A DNA stretch of 13,927 nucleotides from Bacteroidota bacterium (GTDB lineage: Bacteria; Bacteroidota; Bacteroidia; Chitinophagales; Chitinophagaceae), in NCBI GenBank assembly GCA_947457085.1, contig CANGUS010000018.1, forward strand, positions 1-13,927. Reading direction: 5' to 3'. Position numbers and translations under genes: made by a program. Every line of letters starts with the position of its first letter. Positions within the stretch are counted from its first letter, which is position 1. Shown in pieces: positions 10,101-13,927 of the stretch. The notes beneath the pieces are model-generated. The model saw only the letters and a list, made by a program, of their open reading frames with translations. It was not told the origin of the DNA and did no database searches.

Positions 10101-12222
10101 TGGTACCATAACGACAAGTTCAACAGGTGGTACCAGTCCAATTTCTTATCAATTATTACCTGGAAATATATTTAGTACAACCGGCAATTTCACTAATTTA
10201 TCAGGAAACTATTATACTATCATTGCGACTGATGCCAATGGCTGTTCTAAAACATCTACTACAACTTTGTTTGAACCTTCGGCTATAACTATTACCAATT
10301 CAACATCCAATAATATTGTTTGTTTTGGCCAAACGAATGGATCAGTTTCAATAAATGCTATCGGTGGTATTGCTCCATTAAGTTATCATTTAATGCCAAT
10401 GAATATGAACAATGCCAATGGTAACTTTAGTTCACTTTCAGCAAATATTTATACAGTTACAATTACCGATGCGAATGGATGTACTCAAACAAATACCCAA
10501 ATGATAATCGAACCAACGTTTGTAGATTTTATTGCCATTACGCCATCTAATGTGTTGTGTAAGGGAGGAAATTCAGGAAGTATTACCGCTTTAGCATCGG
10601 GTGGAGTTGGCACAATTTCGTATCTATTAAATCCAGTAGCTACTTTGAACACAACGGGTCAATTTAATAATTTGCCTATTAATACATATACAGTGATTGC
10701 ATCAGATGCGAATGGTTGTTCAAAATCCTCAACAATAACTATCACTGAACCTTTAAAACTGAATTTATTTTTAGACTCATCTAAAAATGTTACTTGTTTT
10801 GGAGGAAACGATGGATTCATTCGTACACATGCTTCTGGCGGTACATTAAATTATTTATATACAATACAGCCTACTAATATCAATAGTTCTTCGGGCATGT
10901 ATTCTAATTTATTTGCCAATAATTATACCCTATTTGTGGTTGATGGAAATGGATGTGTGGACTCTATACAAAATATACAAATTATTCAACCAACAGAGAT
11001 AATATTCACTTCTGTAACCCATCAGGATATTGAGTGTTATAAAGATTCTAGTGGAAGTATTTCAGTTGTAGCAAATGGAGGAACAGGAATTATCAACTAC
11101 CGATTAGATCTTCCTACCAATCCATCAAATACCACAGGAAATTTTATGAATTTACCTGCTGCAACTTATACAGTAATAGCTACAGATTCAAGAGGATGTA
11201 CAAAAACAACGAATGTAATCATTAACGCGAATTTGCAAATAGTTATGAATTTACAAATTAATCAGCCTATTTGTTTTGGAGATGATAATGGTGAAATAAT
11301 ATTAAATAATACGGGAGGGGTAGCGCCTATACTATTTTCAATGAATGGTGGTGCTTTTACTTCTGCAAATCAATTTATAAATTTATCCGCAGGGTCTTAT
11401 TTGTTTACAATAAAAGATTCAAATAATTGTACAGTAGATACCACCATTGTTTTAACTGAACCAGAAAAAGTGGGTGCCGAAATTGTAGTGTCTGAAATAA
11501 AATGCAATTCATTGAATGATGGCAAAATAAAAGTCAAGGGTTTAGGAGGTAGAGGCCAATTTACATACTATATCAAACCTAGTTTTAACATAAATAAACA
11601 CGGTGTTTTTAGTGATTTAGAAGCTGGCAATTATACGCTTACAGTGAAAGACAGTGCTGGATGTGATTTTGATACACTGGTTACTATTTTACCACCTGCA
11701 AATCCATTTACTATTGAATTTACTAAAGAAGATATTGGTTGTTTAGGTTTAGGAAATGATGGATGGGCTATCGCCACTCCTGTAGGAGGAAAAGCGCCAT
11801 ATACTTATGTTTGGTCAACAAATCCTGCACAAACAAAACAAGAAGCTACCCAATTAAAATATGGAAGATATACGTTACATGTAGTAGATGCGAATGGTTG
11901 TGAAATTAAAGATTCTGTATACATTAACCCTGGCCCGTGTTGCGATAATGTGTTTGTTCCAAATGCGTTTAGTCCGAATGGAGATGGACGAAATGATGAG
12001 TTTAGAATAGTAACTGCAGCGGGTTTTCGATTGACTCAGTTAGACGTTTATGATAGATGGGGAAATAAAGTATGGAGCTCATTAGATCCGCGAAAAGGTT
12101 GGGATGGAAAATACAAAGGAGTAGATATGGATGTAAATACATACTTTTATATTTTCAGGTACGACTGCTTTGCCACCGGCGAAAAAATGATTAAAAAAGG
12201 GGATGTACAATTAATTAGATAA
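4147..12222 (+). CDS. Giant T9SS-secreted SprB-repeat surface adhesin (choice-of-anchor L, 27 repeats, type B sorting domain)
   Basis: The protein has 2691 residues. Residues 1-25 are a signal peptide (cleavage probably LFA before Q26). Residues about 27-270 form a choice-of-anchor L domain, with GSEEYP at 145-150, NDVFGFF at 158-164, the IALVPGTN segment near 176 and the IADGFDHIFDSGVFIKSG end near 254-270. Residues about 271-390 look like a Calx-beta-type sandwich, with the TEGTETLKL motif. Residues about 393-475 are PKD-like (TICEGESV, PTATTSYVLTA). Residues 480-2597 are 27 SprB-type repeats. Residues 2598-2691 are the gliding-motility-associated CHU_C domain (VFVPNAFSPNGDGRNDEF, then LDVYDRWGNKVW and GWDGKYKG), the type B T9SS sorting signal. 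The known relative SprB is the Flavobacterium johnsoniae gliding adhesin. By inference this protein crosses the outer membrane by T9SS and extends from the surface for adhesion or motility. The ATG follows an in-frame stop at 4132-4134 and opens the signal peptide. The protein is Asn/Thr/Ser/Gly-rich with few charged residues until the last repeats. Confidence 0.95.
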   Translation: MIKILFNKWVVLIVMCFINAIQLFAQVNIVNTNNPTVLAQKIVGSGVEITNATVLCNNNQSGTFTVTSSTLGMNEGIVLTTGYASVNLPATGVNGLQSNLATFNQGTGGDADLTILSGTATNDRCVLEFDFKADGDSIFFDYKFGSEEYPVFNCTNYNDVFGFFITGPGYPTPTNIALVPGTNIPVAINSVNNGVLSTGANIANCNNMGPGSPFTNLYINNTGSTTLTYDGFTKIFNAKAATQPCATYHLKLAIADGFDHIFDSGVFIKSGSLNSNTYYFTVQTDSVNGNIPCVYEGCSPAQLKIHRKNFQSQVNFDTATVVITGTAANGVDYPILQTDYYFSNSVNDSIENIVISPFNDLITEGTETLKLVLKNKCGTQVDSITIEIKDPPKFSVFNSDTTICEGESVLINGVQDPGLNFNWNPTTGVSNSTLLNSILTPTATTSYVLTATYGNCVPIKDTVNVIVNPNPNITLTPTNIVCNGVNNGSILSTATGNAPITFLLGPTNTSLVGSPATFLNLAAGVYTITATSSVGCSQTSTTTIAEPTPLNWLNTTSQNVSCLSTNNGEIHTFASGGTGLLSYHLMPGNLTNTTGNFTSLSAGNYTIQATDANGCSQMTSITVNQTTGLNWNLFSKTSASCNGNPIGTVTANASGGIGMITYTLNPGTISNTTGNFTNLAPGTYTVTATDAITCFATSAVVITPTILLNISSSTITNPLCNGATTGSITITAAGGTPTYLFTLNPGSIINTSGIFNNLIAGVYTVTVMDANNCTNTSSVTITQPTPIVISNPTKVNPTCNQPNIGSIAINASGGSPSLSYKLNALPYQTSNSFTNLSSGTYTITVKDANGCTKTSLVSLSITNTPLLTNSTLANTCLSNVDTIIVLASNGLAPYTYSLQPGNLSNNIGTFPNISTGIYTVSVIDANGCTNSLVLSLEPPPGLSWANLKATNIPCSGVGLGSLNCLAALGTPPYTYQLSPTNITNTTGIFNNLPLNSYTITASDILGCTTSSIVNISVSPPLNFNTVVKTDILCSGNNTGSMTLTASGGSGFNLYTLLPNNINSATGIFSALTAGTYTVKVADASSCSATTIVQITEPSMVVFSSINSVIPTCSPGSDGKLIINAIGGIPPYTYQLNAGFSQTNNTFSGLNNGNYIVTIKDANNCTKTSLYNLANPNLPSVTSVNVNQVTCAGNNNGSITTIVAGGTAPINYTINPGGLNNTTGIFDSLPINNYIVSIVDANNCTAATVATIQQTSVLTWNTPSITQVSCNGLANGKIVQTATGGNGVITYVTTPGNISNTTGTFIGLLPNTYTITATDANGCSKTTTALITQPLLFNWNTFSKTNAPCFNTASGIINASAVGGTSPVTFFVNPGNISNATGLFNTLLANTYTVIATDANGCSVSSTTTITQPSTAFNFTQIQNTIPTCNPGNNATITTAVTGGVPNYLYSINGGLNQTSPVFVGIGVSTYTIKVTDAAGCSITSSLVVSNPSSPIISNVVSNNVLCYGNNTGNMVVTASGGTGTLTYNLNPGNSMNSTGVYNNLGINNYTVIVADANNCSATTNITISQPPIFKWDSVNKRDVPCFGGFGGLVTSSASGGAGGVIYTLLPNNTSNTIGTFLNLGIGQYTIIAVDSNGCQLTSNFTINQSPQIIWSNPSIVNPICFGDSTGTIQVTASGGAGNFIYKIQPINITNTTGTFTNLAAGIYTITAKDANSCTITTAITINAPPQIILSNAITNNATCNPGCDGSVVLSTSGGNGIYTYSINNATFQSSNQFTNLCAGVYTVFIKDSNHCKGSGIFSITTVTGPNQITANNTNVSCYGGNNGSTIISSIGGTGVMTYQILPTSIANTNGTFLNLVAGNYTISATDVNGCTIQTTVVITQPPLLQFNSLTIDSAKCFNVANGSIIAPVSGGTMPINYSILPTGTFVAPNSFTNLLGNITYTITAIDAKLCSTSTTVYVGQPNAITITTLQNTPVTCNGQSNGTITTSSTGGTSPISYQLLPGNIFSTTGNFTNLSGNYYTIIATDANGCSKTSTTTLFEPSAITITNSTSNNIVCFGQTNGSVSINAIGGIAPLSYHLMPMNMNNANGNFSSLSANIYTVTITDANGCTQTNTQMIIEPTFVDFIAITPSNVLCKGGNSGSITALASGGVGTISYLLNPVATLNTTGQFNNLPINTYTVIASDANGCSKSSTITITEPLKLNLFLDSSKNVTCFGGNDGFIRTHASGGTLNYLYTIQPTNINSSSGMYSNLFANNYTLFVVDGNGCVDSIQNIQIIQPTEIIFTSVTHQDIECYKDSSGSISVVANGGTGIINYRLDLPTNPSNTTGNFMNLPAATYTVIATDSRGCTKTTNVIINANLQIVMNLQINQPICFGDDNGEIILNNTGGVAPILFSMNGGAFTSANQFINLSAGSYLFTIKDSNNCTVDTTIVLTEPEKVGAEIVVSEIKCNSLNDGKIKVKGLGGRGQFTYYIKPSFNINKHGVFSDLEAGNYTLTVKDSAGCDFDTLVTILPPANPFTIEFTKEDIGCLGLGNDGWAIATPVGGKAPYTYVWSTNPAQTKQEATQLKYGRYTLHVVDANGCEIKDSVYINPGPCCDNVFVPNAFSPNGDGRNDEFRIVTAAGFRLTQLDVYDRWGNKVWSSLDPRKGWDGKYKGVDMDVNTYFYIFRYDCFATGEKMIKKGDVQLIR
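5584..11937 (+). repeat. Tandem array of 27 SprB-type repeats (about 78 residues each)
   Basis: I divided residues 480-2597 into 27 units by the recurring pattern C-N/x-G-x-x-x-G-S-I near the start, A-S-G-G about 13 residues later, G-x-Y-T-V/I and then D-A-N-G-C about 53 residues after the first Cys. The average unit is 78.4 residues (235 bp). All 27 carry both cysteines, suggesting one disulfide per repeat. Units 5, 9, 13, 17 and 25 form a distinct subclass, revealing a four-unit higher-order period. DNA identity between units is mostly low, with short exact matches such as the 20-base stretch at 5971-5990 and 8092-8111. Repeat 27 differs most and has the YVWS form of the SprB family consensus. 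Confidence 0.9.
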
Positions 12223-12241
12223 TGGTTCTTACTTGTAACAA

Positions 12242-12281
12242 TGATTTAAAGAAATCAATCTAAATTTTTTCTGTTTTTTTT
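12242..12281 (+). terminator. Candidate intrinsic terminator of the giant adhesin gene
   Basis: A perfect 6-bp stem TGATTT/AAATCA with loop AAAG starts 20 bases after the stop codon. It is followed within eight bases by runs of six and eight T. The stem is short and AT-rich, and the T-run is not directly adjacent, so its strength is uncertain. If active, it separates the adhesin from the DUF4349 gene. Confidence 0.4.
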
Positions 12282-12320
12282 AACACCCAGCAGAGGTCAC
12301 TAATAGGTGATATAGGTATT

Positions 12321-12337
12321 AATAAGAAATACTTATT
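12321..12337 (+). repeat. Inverted repeat directly upstream of the DUF4349 start codon
   Basis: AATAAG and CTTATT are exact reverse complements with the loop AAATA; the second arm ends two bases before the ATG at 12340. It could hide or shape the translation start if transcribed, but the stem is only six AT-rich pairs and may be chance. Confidence 0.25.
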
Positions 12338-12339
12338 TT

Positions 12340-13155
12340 ATGAATACTAAATTATTATTAGGCTCTATAGCCTGCCTATTTTTCTTTGCTTGTAGCCAAG
12401 AAAATCAAAATTTTGATAAAGCAGCCTCATCAGAAATTTCAGATGAATCATTCAATTTAGAATCGAATAACGACTCAAACAGAATGGTTATAAAAGTCGC
12501 AGAAATTAAACTCAATGTAAAAAATATAGAAGAAGATATCCAACAGTTTCAGCAGAAAGTAAATGCATTAAATGGGCATGTTTTTCATTACGAAATAAAT
12601 AATAATCGTTTGTTAGAAAACGAGTTTCAACAAAGTTTGGATTCTAGCTATCAAATATATAAAATAGAACCTGTTGGTTTTATGAAAGTAAAAGTACCTG
12701 TATCGCAAACCGATGAGTTTGTAAATTATGTGCTTTCTAAAAATGGGGTGATAGAACATTTTAGTTTAAATGAAGAAGATGTTACTGAAGATTTGCAAGA
12801 GAAAAAAGAACTCATAGAGGTAGAATCAAAAACAGCCTCCAATAAGAATAATAAAAACCATCAAGAAGAAAAAATAATCCGTAAAACCAACTTTAAAAAA
12901 TTAGATTATAAAACCAATTTTATTTGGTTTGATATTGCACTCAATGGGGAATCTTTTATAGATAAAAAAATTATTGCTAGCAGCAAAAACTACAGAACAC
13001 CTTTTTATGTAAGTACTTTAAAAGCATTAGATAGTGGTTGGTATATATTTTCACAATTATTGGTAAGCTTACTTCATTTGTGGCCATTTTTATTGTTGGG
13101 TTTGTTGGTATTTATCATCATAAAAAAAAGAAAAATAACTTTCAATAAAGACTAA
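12340..13155 (+). CDS. Predicted lipoprotein of the DUF4349 family with C-terminal membrane anchor
   Basis: The protein has 271 residues. A hydrophobic leader ends in a loose lipobox FFAC with Cys18 as the probable lipidated residue, followed by a polar, acidic linker. Residues 48-86 (RMVIKVAEIKLNVKNIEED and onward) and 114-151 (MKVKVPVSQTDEFVNYVLSKNG, then EEDVTED) match the conserved DUF4349 pattern: an alpha/beta core, then the DVTE motif. Residues about 235-261 are one hydrophobic membrane segment, with the basic tail KKRK after it. Most family members have a coiled coil of roughly 60 residues after DVTE; here it is only about 30, Lys/Asn/Glu-rich and irregular. The biochemical function of DUF4349 is unknown. 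The gene sits 117 bases after the adhesin stop with a possible terminator between, so co-transcription is doubtful. The ATG begins a good signal sequence. Confidence 0.8.
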   Translation: MNTKLLLGSIACLFFFACSQENQNFDKAASSEISDESFNLESNNDSNRMVIKVAEIKLNVKNIEEDIQQFQQKVNALNGHVFHYEINNNRLLENEFQQSLDSSYQIYKIEPVGFMKVKVPVSQTDEFVNYVLSKNGVIEHFSLNEEDVTEDLQEKKELIEVESKTASNKNNKNHQEEKIIRKTNFKKLDYKTNFIWFDIALNGESFIDKKIIASSKNYRTPFYVSTLKALDSGWYIFSQLLVSLLHLWPFLLLGLLVFIIIKKRKITFNKD

Positions 13156-13174
13156 AAATACAATTCATATTTTT
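13154..13174 (+). terminator. Candidate AT-only hairpin terminator overlapping the DUF4349 stop codon
   Basis: AAAAATA and TATTTTT pair perfectly over seven bases across a seven-base loop; the 3' arm is itself U-rich. The first arm begins within the TAA stop at 13153-13155. The absence of G-C pairs makes it weak, and in such AT-rich DNA it could be coincidental. Because an A-run precedes the stem and a U-run ends it, it could act in either direction. Confidence 0.28.
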
Positions 13175-13339
13175 ATGGATTCAAAAGTCTAAATTCAATA
13201 GAATAAATAAGCAGAATTAAACCTGACAACAAACAGTATATACAACTTTTTTTTAAAATTTTGCTAGTTTAATGTATAAAAAATGAGGTGCTCTTGACAG
13301 GATAAAATAAGATAACACGTTCTATTGAAAATGCGCATA

Positions 13340-13347
13340 TATATTTG
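13340..13347 (+). promoter_or_regulatory. Candidate -7 element (TATATTTG) for the glycosyltransferase gene
   Basis: TATATTTG is an exact TAnnTTTG match, 20 bases before the ATG at 13368. That spacing would leave a short 5' leader of roughly 13 bases. The nearest TTG triplet upstream (13325-13327) is only 12 bases away, so no proper -33 element is evident. The remaining intergenic sequence 13156-13367 is AT-rich and holds nothing else I recognise. Confidence 0.4.
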
Positions 13348-13367
13348 CTGACAATTAATAATATTTC

Positions 13368-13927
13368 ATGCCCAAAAAAGTAACGGTTTCTATTTTAATG
13401 TCGGTCTATAATGTTGAGTTTCATTATATTAAAAGAGCCATTGATTCTGTGTTGAATCAAACTTTTCAAGATTTTGAATTGATTATTATTGATGATGGAA
13501 GTGATAATGAATCGCATATAGAACTTTTGGAATATGCTCAGAAATTTGAAGACAAAATTACTTACATTCGTCATTTTAACAGAGGTCAATCTAAATCTAT
13601 AAATCGAGGTGTATTAAACAGCACTGCTCCATACATTACCATCTTAGATGCCGATGATGAATATAAACCAAATCATTTAAACGCTTGTTTAGAAGCCATT
13701 ACAGATTTTGATCTCATAGCCTCTACTACAGAAACCGTAGTAGATCATGAAGAAGATTATTATGTAACCGATATGGAAAATAATCAGCTATGTATTCATG
13801 TAGATGATTGTATTTTGTTTGCGACTTTATTTGGTAAAAAAGAAGTTTTTATGAATATCCCTTTTCATGAAAAATATGCTGCAGACAGTCATTTTTACGA
13901 AGCGGCATCTGAAATATATAATGTAAA
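13368..13927 (+). CDS. Family 2 glycosyltransferase (GT-A fold), partial at the right edge
   Basis: The first 186 residues are present and the frame is still open at the window end. The N-terminus is a standard GT2 nucleotide-sugar-binding half: VSILMSVYN (residues 7-15), SVLNQTFQDFELIIIDDGS (27-45) with the paired Asp, NRGQSKSINRGV (71-82), and ITILDADDEYKP (90-101) containing the metal-binding DxD (Asp94-Ala-Asp96). A later AADSHFYEAAS stretch is where the general-base ED motif of this family normally falls. The enzyme probably transfers a sugar from a nucleotide-sugar donor to a cell-surface glycan or lipid carrier, but donor and acceptor cannot be told from this part. The ATG at 13368 sits just before the first conserved beta strand, as usual for this family. 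There is no Shine-Dalgarno sequence, as is normal in Bacteroidota. Confidence 0.92.
   Translation, partial: MPKKVTVSILMSVYNVEFHYIKRAIDSVLNQTFQDFELIIIDDGSDNESHIELLEYAQKFEDKITYIRHFNRGQSKSINRGVLNSTAPYITILDADDEYKPNHLNACLEAITDFDLIASTTETVVDHEEDYYVTDMENNQLCIHVDDCILFATLFGKKEVFMNIPFHEKYAADSHFYEAASEIYNV

Noticed and set aside
5584..11937. Repetitive region as a CRISPR array or satellite DNA
   Set aside because: It is one uninterrupted reading frame with repeats conserved at protein level and little DNA identity, and the period is about 235 bp.
13395..13589. 64-codon minus-strand open frame
   Set aside because: It is antisense to the conserved N-terminal motifs of the glycosyltransferase and looks like a shadow.

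Overview
The window is AT-rich DNA from a member of the Bacteroidota, probably a gliding or T9SS-bearing environmental lineage. The evidence is a giant surface protein with a choice-of-anchor L domain, SprB-type repeats and a gliding-motility-associated (type B T9SS) C-terminal sorting domain, genes without Shine-Dalgarno sequences, and TAnnTTTG-type -7 promoter elements. I cannot place it to genus.

Layout. (1) Bases 1-1916, minus strand: the N-terminal 638 codons of a secreted protein with a KY/CYK3-like transglutaminase fold, followed by a long charged helical region that runs off the left edge. The expected catalytic cysteine is alanine. (2) Bases 1917-2094: a short intergenic region with two parS-like centromere sites. 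(3) Bases 2095-3957, minus strand: mnmG (gidA), the tRNA wobble-uridine modification enzyme, carrying two further parS-like sites inside its reading frame. (4) Bases 3958-4146: the divergent promoter region. (5) Bases 4147-12222, plus strand: one 2691-residue adhesin-like protein with a signal peptide, choice-of-anchor L domain, Calx-beta-like region, PKD-like domain, 27 tandem SprB-type repeats and a type B T9SS sorting domain. (6) Bases 12340-13155, plus strand: a predicted DUF4349 lipoprotein with a C-terminal membrane anchor. (7) Bases 13368-13927, plus strand: the start of a family 2 glycosyltransferase, cut by the right edge. No stretch above 300 bases lacks a gene, and I saw no tRNA, rRNA, CRISPR or insertion sequence.

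The genes do not form an obvious pathway. Two signals stand out. The first is a cluster of four parS-like ParB sites within 581 bp around mnmG, which suggests the locus lies in the origin-proximal centromere region, although parA and parB are not in the window. The second is a four-repeat higher-order period of about 946 bp within the 27-repeat adhesin, suggesting it grew by duplication of four-repeat blocks. The inactive-looking transglutaminase is a third point of interest. I did not find a convincing new multi-gene system.
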